In this document: piece by piece, positions 31,905-44,165 of the stretch
Numbering within the stretch: position 1 is the first letter of the stretch
Layout of the letters: every line of letters starts with the position of its first letter
Source of the DNA: Loripinus fragilis
Lineage: Eukaryota; Mollusca; Bivalvia; Lucinida; Lucinidae
Direction: 5' to 3'
DNA: 64,000 bases
Assembly: GCA_964019695.1 (NCBI GenBank)
Contig: OZ026518.1
Span: 73,109,254 to 73,173,253, forward strand
Notes under the pieces: model-generated
Told to the model about the DNA's origin: nothing
The model's database searches: none
What the model saw: the letters and a program-made list of their open reading frames with translations, nothing else
Made by a program: the position numbers and the translations under genes

Positions 31905-31995
31905 CAGCTTAGTACTTGTTCAACCCAGGAAGAACCGTCCCTGTTTATCTGAAAGATTGTTGATGGGACGTAAAGAATCAAATCAAACAAACATA
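31905..31995 (+). mobile_element. SINE 3' tail
   Basis: 'TTGTTCAACCCAGGAAGAAC', 'CTGAAAGATTGTTGATGGGA' and 'CGTAAAGAATCAAATCAAAC' parallel the tails at 17862 and (inverted) 55763. The tRNA-like head is missing. Confidence 0.6.
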
Positions 31996-32155
31996 AAACA
32001 ATATTACAATACAAGTGAGAGCTTTTCAGAAAAGCGTGCCATCTAAGAACACTTAACTAAAGTGGGTTGTTGTCTACTGACAGAAGCCATTTGGAACTAC
32101 AGAAGCCATTTGAAAGCTGTCTCAAAGGAAAGTGGAGAATGTATTGAATGGTACA

Positions 32156-32202
32156 CCCATCTCATCGCCATCTCCGCTCGCGGAGATGGCGATGGGTTGG
32201 GT
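32156..32202. repeat. Short GC-rich palindrome
   Basis: CCCATCTCATCGCCATCTCC, GCTCGCGG, then AGATGGCGATGGG, in an otherwise AT-rich spacer. It could be the tip of a MITE, but no flanking inverted repeats are visible. Confidence 0.7.
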
Positions 32203-32402
32203 ATGTCATTTTAATTTTGTGATACCATAAGACAATTACATACAGATATTTTTACAGAAAGAGGTATCTCAACGCTACACCATATAGATGTTGCTAACAT
32301 ACAGGATGCAAACTTAGTCAATTATTTTTGAGGATGGCAATTAAAGTAAAGCAAGCAACATCAGCGAGACGATTGCAAAACTAGAAATGTCTGACAGAAC
32401 TG

Positions 32403-32609
32403 CAGTAAAACCAGTGTAAAACGGCCACTCAAAAACAGACAAAACAAAGATCTAAATGGCAAATGGTAGCTTAATGAAGGTCGAAAGTATTGCAGAATGC
32501 TCCCCATTGGAGCATTCTGCAACACTTTTGGCCTGCATTAAGCAATAATTGGTCTTCAAAACCAATTTTCGGTCTTTTTGAAGGTGGCCGTTTTATACAG
32601 GTTTTACTG
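32403..32609. mobile_element. MITE with CAGTAAAACC ends, second full copy
   Basis: CAGTAAAACCAGTGTAAAAC at the left and CCGTTTTATACAGGTTTTACTG-type text at the right. The interior hairpin GAATGCTCC/GGAGCATTC is as in 25202-25407, but the interior is inverted (GGCAAATGGTAGCTTAATGA lies at the left here). Flanks are TG and TC, so the TA duplication has eroded. Confidence 0.8.
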
Positions 32610-32866
32610 TCAGAAAGCCTGGACAAGACACCCACACACAATGGGAGCAACAACAAACAATGGACCATAAACAGACTCGACTCTTCCCGTGGCATAGGCC
32701 TCGTCTACTTGCATCTCTTAGATATCGATCGACTCAAGGCTGTGAATGAATTTCATCTTGAAACCAAAAGAGAGCAGGAAAACGGCTTCAATGTAGTATT
32801 TGCGAACCACAAATACTTCTTGTATTGGACGGCAGATTGTCCGGGCTCTTGTTAATTTATTGTCGA

Positions 32867-32894
32867 TTTTTTTTTTTTTTTTTTTTTTTTTTTT
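32867..32894. repeat. Poly-T tract, 28 bases
   Basis: A run of 28 T. It may be the poly-A tail of a minus-strand retrocopy; no clear retroelement body follows on either side. Confidence 0.7.
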
Positions 32895-33099
32895 CTGATC
32901 ATTAGGTAACGCACAAATACGTAATAAGGAGTTTATCTTATACCAGAAGGACGGTGTATTTAGCACATGTCACTTTTTGCATTGTTGTGACGCGAGTCAA
33001 ATGCATTCTTAATGAAGGAAATAGGAAGATGAAGCTTGAGAAGTATAGCCTCGTGAGGATGTCACCAGTAACAGAAAAAATGTCTCTTGACAAATTACA

Positions 33100-33165
33100 G
33101 TAAACCCTGTCTTAAGCGGCTACTCGAAAAGAATCCGGGGCTATTTTCTATGTTTTATCGAAGTT
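33100..33165 (+). mobile_element. Left-end fragment of a CAGTAAACCC MITE
   Basis: 'CAGTAAACCCTGTCTTAAGC' followed by 'GGCTACTCGAAAAGA' is related to the CAGTAAAACCTGTGTAAAAC ends. The CTTAAGCGG version is closer to the usual pogo/Tigger end. The right end is not seen. Confidence 0.5.
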
Positions 33166-33360
33166 ATATAACTAGATTTGATTGTTCCTCTGCGATGATA
33201 CAACGAGTTACATGTAGTTAGAAAGCCTCACTGTGGGCTAACCAATCTACGTATGTCAACAGCAAAGAAATCTAGAGGGTCGAGCACTATGTCCTTGTTG
33301 CTCTCACTGCTTGTGGTTTGGTGTTTTGTCCTGGTATTCTGAAGTAGTTCCTGACATTAG

Positions 33361-33427
33361 GCCACCATCGGCCCACCAGCGAAACGCCATTAAAATGGCG
33401 TTTCGCTGGTGGGTCGATAGTGGCCCG
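33361..33427. repeat. Hairpin with GAAACGCCATT stem, second copy
   Basis: GGCCACCATCGGCCCACCAG, CGAAACGCCATTAAAATGGC and GTTTCGCTGGTGGGTCGATA form the stem. Same family as 27386-27452. Confidence 0.85.
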
Positions 33428-33570
33428 ACAATGTACGTTAGTTGGTATATATATACGTACTTTCTAAATTGACAATCATCTCACTGCGGTATAGAAGGTT
33501 GGTTGTTTTGTTTATTATGTACTTGTTATTATTTGTGACATGACTCTATGACGGTTCCTACTTAAAGACT

Positions 33571-34255
<685 letters not shown>

Positions 34256-34478
34256 AATTTTCTTTGTGTTAGAAATAGGCCCATATTTAATAATAAAAAA
34301 CACGTGAAGTATATTCTTATCCATCAGTTTAAACTTTTGTTTTGGCTTCTCATTGAGGTGGCTCTTTAGAATACCAACAACATATGTTAGAGTTGAGAAA
34401 TAAGAAAATGGCCCACTCTTATCTAAATGCCTGGGTTCGTTTGTTGTCTACGATTGCGGCATTTCCAGGTAATATCCA

Positions 34479-34713
34479 GACCTCGAGGTTATAAAACCTT
34501 TTTCATGCTCAACTCAGCTGAGGACAAAATTGATCCTGCTCATAAATAAACAATTGTTGGCATTTTAACATTTATTAGCATGACAAATACAACATCTTAG
34601 AGACTTAAAGCAAGAAACTTCTTTATTTGTCGGTATTTTAGTTTTGATGAGCAATTGAAATTTCGTGCTCAGTTGAATTGAGCATAAAAAAAAGTTTTTT
34701 AACCTCGAGGTCT
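34479..34713. mobile_element. TIR element with CAGACCTCGAGGTT ends
   Basis: CAGACCTCGAGGTTATAAAA at the left and, on the other strand, CAGACCTCGAGGTTAAAAAA at the right continue into ATGCTCAA.TCA.CTGAG on both sides. The element is about 235 bp with no coding capacity. Confidence 0.75.
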
Positions 34714-35097
34714 GTTGTCGCATTGTAACCGATACACCTAGTTCTTCAATTTAAAAAAAAATCAATTTTAAAATCGGTCAAATCTGTCAAATGCTAGAAG
34801 TTTTCGCTCATTTCCGTAATTACATTAGCAACATGGACACACTTATTTACTGACCTTTCGGTTATTACTGTACACAACACGGAAAGTTGTTAGCATGCTA
34901 TATAACGTGCCATTATCACATTTAAACTGCAGTCCTACTTTGCGACATTAATTTCGTATCAATTACTGATAATCAATTGTCACTGCGTCTTGTATTGCCA
35001 TGGCAAATAATGACATATCCAGAGATCCAGATAAGCAAGATGTTTAATTATGCAAAATTCCTGTTAACTTCGTCTCTCAAATCAAAACTAAATTGTA
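34714..35097. other. Unassigned spacer
   Basis: No gene or repeat recognised. Confidence 0.3.
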
Positions 35098-36365
35098 TGT
35101 AATCAAAGGGACCTACAATATATACCACATTGGTCTAGCTATCCAATAGACACCATTCACTATACAATACATTGGTCTAACTATTCAATATACGCCACAT
35201 TTGTCTAGCTACTCAATGTATATCTCATCAGTTCTCATTTATCTAAAACATACAAATCATTTCAGCTATTCAAAACAAGCCATTCAATATTTACCTCTTC
35301 AGTTCAGCCATTAAATATTCTCCTAAGGAATCTTCTAACGCATACACATTTGTTTTGGCATTTTCTTAAAAACCAGAACTTTTAGGCGTTAAAAGACTCC
35401 TTAAGTATATACCTCATCAGTCGAGATATTCAATATAACCCAGATCAGTTCAGCTTTTAAATATATACCTCACCAGTCTAGATATTAAATAAAAACCTCA
35501 TCAGTTCAGCTTTCAAATATATACCTCATTAGTCTAGATATTCTATATATACCTAATCACTCCAGCTTTTAAATATATAACCCATCAGTTCATCAATTCA
35601 ACATATACCTCACTGGTCTAGCAGTCGAATATATACCTCATCAGTCTAGATATAAAATATATACCTCATCCATTCAGTTATTAAATATATACCTAATCCG
35701 TTCAGTTATTAAATATATACCTCATCCGTTCAGTTATTGAATATATACCTCATCCGTTCAGCTATTGAATATATACCTCATCAACTCGGCTATTAAGTAT
35801 ATACGTCATCTGTTCAGCTATTTAATATATGCATAATCAGTTCACCCATAAAATATAAATCTCATTAGTCCAGCTTTTTACCTCACCAGTCTAGCTGTCG
35901 AATATATACTTAATCAGTCTAGATATTCAATATATACCTGATCAGTCTAGAAATTCAATATATACCTGATCAGTCTAGATATTCAATATATACCTAATCA
36001 GTCTAGATATTCAATATATACCTCATCAGTCTAGATATTCAATATATACCTAATCAGTCTAGATATTCAATATATACCTCATCAGTCTAGATATTCAATA
36101 TATACCTGATCAGTCTAGATATTCAATATAAACCTGATCAGTTCAGCTTTTAAATATATTTTATATATATTGACCTCATTAGTGCAGCTATACAACATAC
36201 ACCTCACCAGTCTAGCTGTCGTATATATGCCTCATCAGTCTAGATATGAAATATATACATCATCGTTTCATCTATTAAATATATACCTCATCAGTCCAGT
36301 TATTCAATATATAACTGACCAGTTTAGTTGTTCAATAAAAACCTCGCCAGTCAAGCTATAATATA
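35098..36365. repeat. 28 bp minisatellite, about 45 units
   Basis: The unit is CAGTCTAGATATTCAATATA plus TACCTCAT, with C/G/A variants at the last positions. The block at 35930-36130 is almost uniform, while both flanks (35098-35500 and 36170-36365) are more diverged. This is the usual pattern of central unequal exchange. A few units differ in length. Open frames across it are artefacts. Confidence 0.9.
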
Positions 36366-36558
36366 TGAATTATTGACTTCAATATGATAGACATGAGGAT
36401 TTATCTACCCGAAAAAGTGATATTTACAAAGGTCAGGGGAGAATGTCTACAAAATATATAACATATACTTATCAGCGAACCGGTTTCTCCCAATCGGGAC
36501 TTCCTCGGCCAAATCCGCGAAATTCCATGAAATCACACCACGGATGTACATCGAGGAT
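36366..36558. other. Spacer between minisatellite and gag relic
   Basis: It may include an eroded end of the Gypsy-like element. No LTR pair was found. Confidence 0.3.
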
Positions 36559-36659
36559 CTACTTTGATAACGCGTGTGATAACGTGACGCTGACGTTGTA
36601 TACCGTGACGCTGATGTCCCAGAAACCATGTAAACACAATAAGATGAATGATTGCAGCA

Positions 36660-37290
36660 AAAAAAAAAAACGGCTTAAATGTAAGTTATATTTTTTCAAT
36701 AAAATATCGTTAGGTTGGTTCTGGTGATGTTGTGTGGTGGTTAATGATGACGATGAAAGGGAGGCCCTGTAACCATATGCCTCTCCTAACATTGAAGCTG
36801 TCAACATCTTCTGGGTTTCTACCCGAACAAAGAACCTTAATTGGGGTGGGAGTCTTTCAATGAATTTGAGTAAAATGTCCTGGGCGGTCTTGTGTATTCG
36901 CCTGCCCTTGTCCATGATTTTACTATAGTAGTCCTCAATTTGCTTGTGTGGTAGTAAGCACAGATTCATGAAATGTTCCGTTTCAACCAGCAAAATAGGC
37001 CAGTTGTCAGACGAAATATACTTCTGTCGGAATCCGCACACAAACTGTCCCAATGACTGGTGATGTCATCGTCCAATGAGGCAAACCAAGACTGTGCTGG
37101 TCCTTCAAGGTGGAGCTAAAAGGCAGCAACTTGCCTCCTGTCCTTTGTCTCTAAATTATTAAAAGTTGCATAAGCTGTAAAGTATGATACTAATCTCTCT
37201 GCATCCTCTGTGGGATAACCACTAAAACGTTTCAATGGTATCCTGTTGAACATGATACTGTCACTCTATGGTGGAGGTGGCTGTTTGTGA
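36660..37290 (-). pseudogene. Gypsy-like gag relic
   Basis: On the minus strand the frame at 37053 downward reads 'CGFRQKYISSDNWPILLVET', 'LPHKQIEDYYSKIMDKGRRI', 'HKTAQDILLKFIERLPPQLR' and 'FFVRVETQKMLTASMLGEAY'. The DYYSK...GLPP-type arrangement is that of the retrotransposon gag (capsid) domain. Upstream (37290-37060), in another frame with one stop, comes 'FNRIPLKRFSGYPTEDAERL' and 'EGPAQSWFASLDDD', the usual N-terminal part. Protease, RT and integrase are absent. Frameshift, stop and truncation make it inactive. A run of A/T near 36660-36670 follows the coding text. Confidence 0.75.
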
Positions 37291-38454
37291 ATTTAAAACC
37301 CACATGCAATGTCAGGATTTACGCAATTTGCTTCCTGTAAATCTAGATCCAAAAGCGAATTGTTCAAGAAAGAGTCATCCATAGTATCATAAAGTGATGT
37401 TTAGATTCTCCACATTGTAATAATTAGTACTTTTTATCTTGGGGAAATAGCTAATACTAATTACAAGTCAAATAAAGAACTAGACTCTTTTTTCGTCTTT
37501 TAATATAAAACGGATGAGGTATATACTTCCGTTGAATGAATAGAGTTAATAATTTAATATATCACAATTTAAGATGGTAAAGTCTAAAATTATAATGCAT
37601 TAGATGTAACTTTTTCTCAACTGAATAAACTGAACAACTAACTCTTCCTTCCGCAGACAAGCCCTTTTTGATTCCAGTTTACATCCATATAAGGCTACTA
37701 TGTTTCCTGTCAGATAGCTTTCCCACACTCTGACAGGAGTCTAGAGCCCTTGGATCTGGGTGTGTGTGTTTAGTAGCAATGCCAAATATGGCTCTGGGAT
37801 TTCCTGTGAAACTCCCTTGTCTGTTAAGAGAGAGAGGTCATGGATCAGATTATTTGATAAGACAACAGGAAACATGAATGAGGAGTGCTGTGGCTCCAGA
37901 GAAGAGGACCAGGCAAATGATATACCAGCTACATTGGTAGCGGTATACAACACGTTATAGCGATATTTTATTGAAAAAAAAACCACACACACACACATAA
38001 ACCTCATTTATTTTCAGATAATCAGAAAAATCGATTTTAATAGAGTTGAACCCACATGCTATAGAACTAATTTTCCATACGCCAGTTCCGGCTAACAAAA
38101 TCGAGATTTTTGGTACATAGTACAACGCGTAATGCACCTTACATACACCTGAGTCATGATTCGATTCTCGAATTGTGGCGGACTTTCCCGAATGGGGTTT
38201 CTCCCTAGGACTGAATTTCAGAAATTCAATATTGAAAGCGTTAATGTGATAGAGCCTTGATCTGTCTAATTTCATTTTAGGAAGTCAGAGCCAATTCGTT
38301 TTGTCAGCAGTCTGACATCACTGCACAAGAATCTTTATTCGTCTAATAAATTGCTTTAATTAAGAACATTATTAGAATGACATTGTGCAAAAGCAAGCAA
38401 ATGAAATCTGGAAATGCATCGAAGTGCTAGGAATCCATTAACTCTTTGCCTATT
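37291..38454. other. Unassigned spacer
   Basis: It includes a short (CA)n around 37984-37999. 'TGACGCAAATTGAATTGAA'-like fragments do not match any other repeat in the window. No gene is supported. Confidence 0.3.
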
Positions 38455-38605
38455 AGTGTCGTCTGCTGATAATTTTTGCAAATGGTTTGGATCCAGATCA
38501 GGCCCGACAAAATGTCAGACCTGATCTAGATCCAAACTGTTTGACACACGACGGAATTTTTCGATAAAGATGATTTTGAAAAGAATAAGCAGACGACAAA
38601 TATAT
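38455..38605. mobile_element. H1-core MITE, third long copy
   Basis: 'GTGTCGTCTGCTGATAATTT' at the left and 'AATAAGCAGACGACAAATAT' at the right enclose an H1-like hairpin (38478-38544). Its arms are GGATCCAGATCAGGCC and TCAGACCTGATCTAGATCC. The TTAACCCTT-type outermost ends are degraded ('TTAACTCTTTGCC'). Confidence 0.7.
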
Positions 38606-39284
38606 GCAATAAAATAACATCTCCCAGCCCTTATCCTGCCAGTAAATTTTGAATTGAAAATATCTTGTTTTTTTTTATTCATTTGAATCTAGACCCATGC
38701 TGAACTGTTTTATTTATCCAATACTAATGAGTAGTTATTATTGAGTACCCATGTAAGACCCTCTATGTATTTTTGTCCTAATATTGTTGTTTATTACTCA
38801 AAATGTTAACTGAAAGGCGAGCGAGTATAAAACTATCTAACATTTTAGTTTGAGAATGAGAAATATAGTTTAGAATATCCTACCCTTTATGAAGGTCTGT
38901 CATTTATACGTGCATATAGCGAGCCATTCTATATTTATATGGGATTTCTAACATTGAGACTGAACTTGATATTAACAATAGCTGTAAGTGGGCTTTAATT
39001 TGTTCCAATATCTAAAGAAATCAGAAATAGCCTGTATATAATAAATTATGTAGGTGGCAAGACAAAGAAAATAGCCCATTAGATGAGACACTTGAATTTA
39101 TGACAGAATATACAGTTCCAAACCACAAGCTAAACTTGAAAATGAGAGAAATCAATTGTTTGCTTTGTATTTCTGATACAAAAATAGTGCTTACAATATT
39201 TCAAGACCAAAAAAACCTACATGTGGGCTATGGAACACGTGACCCGCGTCATGATAAAAGTTGTCTATGGCATATGCGACCACT
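38606..39284. other. Unassigned spacer
   Basis: The 93-residue frame at 39100-39381 has no recognisable domain and runs into a repeat at its C-terminal end. I do not call it a gene. Confidence 0.3.
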
Positions 39285-39500
39285 CAGGGGCGTAGCTGCA
39301 TATACGCAAAAAGCGCAAGTTCGTACACATTTGGACCAAAATATATGGGAAAATCCTATCACATTTCTGATGGATTATTGATTTAGCTTTAGCGAGTGGA
39401 TTATGTTACGTTCAGATCACTATTTTATACCACATACATCAGTGTAGATCTTGCACATTACGAGACATTTCGTGCTAAAGTTGTATATTGTATAGGTGGT
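39285..39500. repeat. Two adjoining repeat fragments
   Basis: 39285-39370 matches the left end of the 19711-20116 element (CAGGGGCGTAGCTGCATATA and 'TACACATTTGGACCAAAATA'). It breaks at 39380, where 'TAGCTTTAGCGAGTGGATTA' and 'CATCAGTGTAGATCTTGCAC' of the 1025-1170 family begin. Confidence 0.6.
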
Positions 39501-40264
39501 ATAAAGTTGAGTCAGGATGAACAAAAACCATGTTTTATCTATGGTCAGGATTTTGAAGAGGCTGGAATCCCTTGGTTGCAAGGAAATCTAGTATATAATG
39601 CATAATAACAAGTAAGGTACTGTCCAAAACAATAGTTTCAAACAATTGTAACACTTCGGTTTATTGTTTGAAAATGTAATTCGTAGATAAAGTTTCGCCT
39701 ACAAAAATCTTAACATTTTAAGCTTCAGAAGTAGACTGTATGTTCTACTTAAGACACAGGGTTATTTTCATGAAAATACGTTCTGTGGATTTAGGGAGTT
39801 AGCATGTCGAAGTTCTCGTTAATTATACATTATTTTATAAACGCACAAAATTATTCCATTAGAATTATTATTAGCATTTAATCCTTTGCGCTGCAATTAC
39901 TTGAAAACATATTCCATATTTTGCCTTTTATTGCATTGGGAAATGATTCATTACCCGATTTATACAATATATCCCATAAAAAAGTAAAATATGCATTTCT
40001 ATTGCTGTCAGGTATACATGTATAAAGAACCATTTTTATCAGTTACCTCTCATATAAACTGCATTGTTGCACGCTGCCTGATAAACATTGTCTATCTCAC
40101 GACATGTGCCTTTATCAGGTCATGATGACGTTACACTTTTTGAATGACTGCTAATGACGCTGAATCAACACAAAAATCGAAAATTACATCATAATCGCTA
40201 GTTTCAAGAGTGAAACAATGTGTAAACTGATAAACAGAATACCAGGTTTGCTTCGTTTGATATC
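39501..40264. other. Unassigned spacer
   Basis: No gene or repeat recognised. Confidence 0.3.
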
Positions 40265-40715
40265 AAAGTAAAAAAGAGGGCAAAGATCAGGAATCGATAC
40301 AATCAAGCACCTTACCTGTCATCAACAAACAGACGTGCATGAAAGCATTACAAAACAAGACAGAAATAGCATAAATGATCAACATAAGTAGCACCGCCTT
40401 GGAACGGTCAGTAAAAAATATTTTACTGGAGGGCTTAAACCGGTTTAACGGTGCACCAACATCACCTTTAGTTCAGATGTGGATCAAGACACATAGTTGT
40501 TTGGTTTGCATGAAAGACCCCTAAGCATGCAGTCTGCTGCAATACATTAATGTTATAGCCAATCTTTTTATAATGGGAAATTATTTTAATGAACTGCGCT
40601 GAAAAATTATTAGAGCTAACAATCTTCTTCAATTTATACACCAAGTCACCATAGAACCCCGGCTCCAAACAAGTTAACCAGGCTCAGCAAGCCTCGAGAT
40701 GTCAAGAAGCGTTCT
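40265..40715 (-). pseudogene. PLE-like element: RT C-terminus and 3' region
   Basis: Minus-strand reading from about 40668 gives 'PGFYGDLVYKLKKIVSSNNF', 'IKIISHYKKIGYNINVLQQT' and 'ACLGVF'. This corresponds to the part just after the RT relic at 21.4-22.1 kb ('FYGDLVYKF...KKIIK'). The non-coding 3' region then matches 33870-34240. The piece links the coding and non-coding parts of this family. Confidence 0.7.
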
Positions 40716-40899
40716 CAAAGCCTTGCCTGGTACACTTGATATCAAAAAACACTCACCTAGTATTCTCTATTTATTAAGTTTTATAGCATTTGTACAATTG
40801 GTCATTCCCCCAACACACATTAGTCCTCCCCTCTACTGCAGGCACATCGTTTCTGCAAAGATGGGAGGTAGAGGAGAGGAGTTTTTGAACATGTAATAT

Positions 40900-41375
40900 G
40901 GATGGCTAATACAGTTGTTCATAAGAATACTTCGCTTGAAGACTGTGATAATCTTTTATTTTTTTAAATATTAACTAATCCAACATGTGGTATATCTCTG
41001 GTTCCTTCCATTGATCCTCTTGTGTGCGGGATGGATGTTATAACAACTTTTTATAGCTTGGAGTATCATGCCATTGTATTAGGACATAGTATTCCAACAT
41101 TTTAAAGAGAACATTAATGTGTGTGTGCTTTTTAATCTTGCTGTATTATTGTTATTATTGGCTAAACTATTTTATATGTGCAAGTACATTTATTTTATGT
41201 GTATGTGTGCTATAACATGGTATCACTACTTCCTTTAAATTGTAAATCTCTGTATATATTTTATATGTGAATAGTTATTTTACAGAGGGCCATAAGGGAG
41301 TCTAGCTTTCAAAGCTAAATGCGTCATCCTCTATAAATATTGTATAAATAGATACAAATAAATAAATACAAAATA
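40900..41375 (+). mobile_element. Possible retroposon 3' region with AATA-rich tail
   Basis: 'ACAGAGGGCCATAAGGGAGT' with a small hairpin AGCTTTCAAAGCT, then 'CATCCTCTATAAATATTG' and (AAAT/AATA)n at 41350-41372. This looks like the 3' UTR and simple tail of a LINE or SINE. No coding text identifies the family. Confidence 0.35.
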
Positions 41376-41447
41376 TGAAAAAAAGATGAGCAGTTAAACA
41401 CAATGTAGTAAGACATGAATACAGTTGTACTAGCGGTGTCTAACGTA

Positions 41448-41601
41448 AGGTGCGCATCGCAAAGATTCAAATCAGTCTGTGCATTCCCACAGTCTGATCA
41501 GAGTCTTAGTTTTCTTTGGACCCTTGGCTACCCATAGAATGCTCTGATCAGACTGCGCAAGTGCGCAGGCTGATCTGAGTCTTCGATGGGCGCACACGAC
41601 A
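41448..41601. mobile_element. MITE family H2, compact copy
   Basis: 'AGGTGCGCATCGCAAAGATT', 'GATCAGACTGCGCAAGTGCG' and 'CAGGCTGATCTGAGTCTTCG' then 'GATGGGCGCACACGA'. Two nested CAGACTG...CAGTCTG palindromes are present, unlike the single one in the other copies. Confidence 0.6.
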
Positions 41602-43100
41602 ACTTGACCTTTTTGCTGGAAGGGAACTAATACAAGATCATGTTACTAGCTACAATCTAAACTTGGCAATGATACCGATACGTAGCCTTTAATATTTGTG
41701 AGAGGAAATTGCAGAATGTACCCGATTTACATGTCAGCTATTATGAGAAATAAGTGGGTGGTGTTACAAATGTTTCCAGGTGATGTATCAAAACCACACA
41801 CCTACATGAACAACAAATCACTGCAAACTAATGTAGAGTGATTCATATTCACGCACGTGTAATCGGCCACATTCTTACAAAATAAATATTAACTAGGTTG
41901 TACCCTGCGCAAAATGTCATCATTTTGACAAATCTATGTTGAGGAATAAATATTCCATAAGAGAGTTATTGAGGACTATCGTCAAACACACACGTGCAGA
42001 TTTACAAAGTGAACAGCAGTAGCTAGGGTGAACACATGGCCAGTAAAATATGTAAAAGTAAGCACCTCGAATATATACTGACGTCAAGAAAAAACGCCTC
42101 ATCTAAAAATAAACGTGAATATCTCTTAGACTGATCAGACTAAAGTTATGAATTTTAGTGCATTATAACATCTTATCAGTCAAGCGTATCTCATGAAAAC
42201 AAAGTTGCTGAAAGAATATTTGAGGCTGAGAAAACGACCTCAGTTTGAGACAGGGGTCACCATTTCGTGCGTCACAAGCTTTTAGCCACATTTGGTTTGT
42301 TTCCAGACACAATCTGTTGACAGGAAAAACGTGTTTTACCATTGTAAAACAGTCTCTATTTTACCAAAAATGCGTTTATAATGTTCAGACAATGTTTGTA
42401 TGCGTCTGCTGAACGATACAACTTACCCCACCCACCTTTTTGCCATGCATTTCAATAAAACTTAAATGTCACGACTCTTCAAAGTGGGTGAAAAAATTGT
42501 TACGAATCCTTTGCAAAAGTCTTTAGTCTTTAACCAGCGACGATTGCGGAGGAAATGCAATCTGGCACGTGTTCCAGATGGCCGTTTTGGATGACGTTAA
42601 CGTAGACCAATGACTGCACATTGGGCGTTACAGCTCATCTTAAATAACGTAATTTTTATTTAGGCATATTCTGTGTACATTACCTCTTGTACCCCCTTAT
42701 CATTTTTCCAATTACTTAAAGCAAACGAGAAAGTTGGCAAGTTTCGTAAACGAACCTTAAATTTTGTCTTTAATATGACGTCATAATTTCATAAAGTTAT
42801 TACTCGCAAGCACAACTGTTTGAAAAAATGATCCAAAATTTGTTCATTGATTAGCAAAACATTAACGGCACAAACTGGGTGCAAATTCAAATCATAAGCG
42901 ATCGATGGACAATGCCGTCATGTGTACGTTGAGCCTGTGTGACGTCATCGGAATAACGCGTCACCCGCATATCAAATTAAAGTCATTTTCCAACATCGCC
43001 AAACCTCTACATAAAGACGCAGTACGTGGCTGTTCATTTTTATATATCATCGCAAAGAAATCAGTGATAATGACGGAGGCGTTTTAGTTGACGTCAGTAT
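41602..43100. other. Unassigned spacer
   Basis: Several small open frames without recognisable domains. No shared repeats were found apart from scattered ACGTCA/TGACGT strings. Confidence 0.3.
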
Positions 43101-43150
43101 AGAAGTGAGTACATGTATGATCAGGAAATACCACAATCACAAACCGCGAA
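43101..43150 (-). mobile_element. Fragment of the PLE-like element end
   Basis: 'TATGATCAGGAAATACCACA' with 'ATCACA' matches 20819-20845 exactly or nearly so. Confidence 0.5.
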
Positions 43151-43154
43151 GTCA

Positions 43155-43350
43155 ATGATTCTGTTGTTGTAAGTACATTGTTTGTTGTTCTTAGTACATT
43201 ATTTGTTGTTTATGCATTGTTTGTTGTTGTAAGTACATTGTTGTTGTTAGTAAAATTTTTGTTGTGGTTAGTAAATTGTTGTTGTCAGTACATTTTTGTT
43301 GTTGTTGGTACATTGGTCGTTGTTGTTAGTATATTTGTTGTAATGAGTAT
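43155..43350. repeat. TTG-rich minisatellite
   Basis: About ten irregular units of 'TTGTTGTTGTAAGTACATTG'. The open frame across it (poly-hydrophobic V/L/F text) is a repeat artefact. Confidence 0.8.
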
Positions 43351-43438
43351 ATCATTTGCTGTTGCGTGGTTTTATGTGTTGTCTCTGGTTTTGTGTTACA
43401 GTTCTTTGTGTCCAGTTATCGCCTCGCCGAGGAATAGA

Positions 43439-43853
43439 CACACTGGTAAATGTATATGTCGATTTGCTGGTATTTACGCGTATTGCCGGTACTTCATAGC
43501 CTTAAGGACTATAGAATTAGAGCATTTTTAAGTAAACAGTATGTGCATGGCGATTTATGTAAGCATTTAGGAATAGATTCGAGTACCGATCATCCAGATC
43601 GGTACTCGAATCTATTCCTAAATGCTTTCATAAATCGCCATGTCCAGATCGGTACTCGAATCTATTCCTAAATGCTTACATAAATCGCCATGTGCATGCC
43701 TAATACTTAAAAATGGTCTAATTCTATAGTCCTTTAGGCATATGACATGTTTTTCTATATTTGATTTAACACCAATATCTACCACTTCCGGTCTATGAAG
43801 TACCGGCAATACGCGTAAATACCAACAAATCGACATATACATTTACCAGTGTG
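43439..43853. mobile_element. 415 bp fold-back element
   Basis: CACACTGGTAAATGTATATG opens the left arm and its complement closes the right. The arms continue through GTCGATTTG.TGGTATTTAC and GCGTATTGCCGGTACTTCAT. The centre contains a second palindrome (43550-43625) around GATTCGAGTACCGATC. Part of its right arm is duplicated (43590-43645 and 43646-43695). Both strands give the same 'MYMSICWYLRVLPVLH' reading because of the arms; it is not a gene. Confidence 0.85.
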
Positions 43854-44094
43854 ATAGAGAGCTAGTTGCTTTACTTAGCCTTCTTCATGCTTTAATGTGT
43901 TTGTTTGAGATTTTGGTACTTTTCGCTATACACAAAAGCCTCTTTTAAACACCAATGCTGAAGCATCCATCGAAGTCAGAGTTCTAAATTTTAGCACAAG
44001 CCCTTCATGTACATCAATACTTTGTGTATTCATGTGCTCCCTCAATTATTATTGCTATAATACAGCCACTGGAAATGAACGAAATATAAAGCCC

Positions 44095-44165
44095 TTGCAA
44101 AACAAGTGAGCACGGTCAGGAAACGTTACAATCACATCGACGGCACTGCAAGGAAGAGACAGGGT
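44095..44165 (-). mobile_element. Fragment of the PLE-like element end
   Basis: 'ACAAGTGAGCACGGTCAGGA' and 'GCACTGCAAGGAAGAGACAG' match 20812-20885 with several changes. Confidence 0.45.

Noticed and set aside
35098..36365. Array that might be read as regularly spaced repeats
   Set aside because: It is head-to-tail with no spacers; a minisatellite.
36366..37300. Complete Gypsy LTR element
   Set aside because: Only gag text is present; no LTR pair, protease, RT or integrase was found.
43178..43531. Possible multi-pass membrane protein rich in V, L and F
   Set aside because: It is created by a TTG-rich minisatellite and then runs into the arm of a fold-back element.
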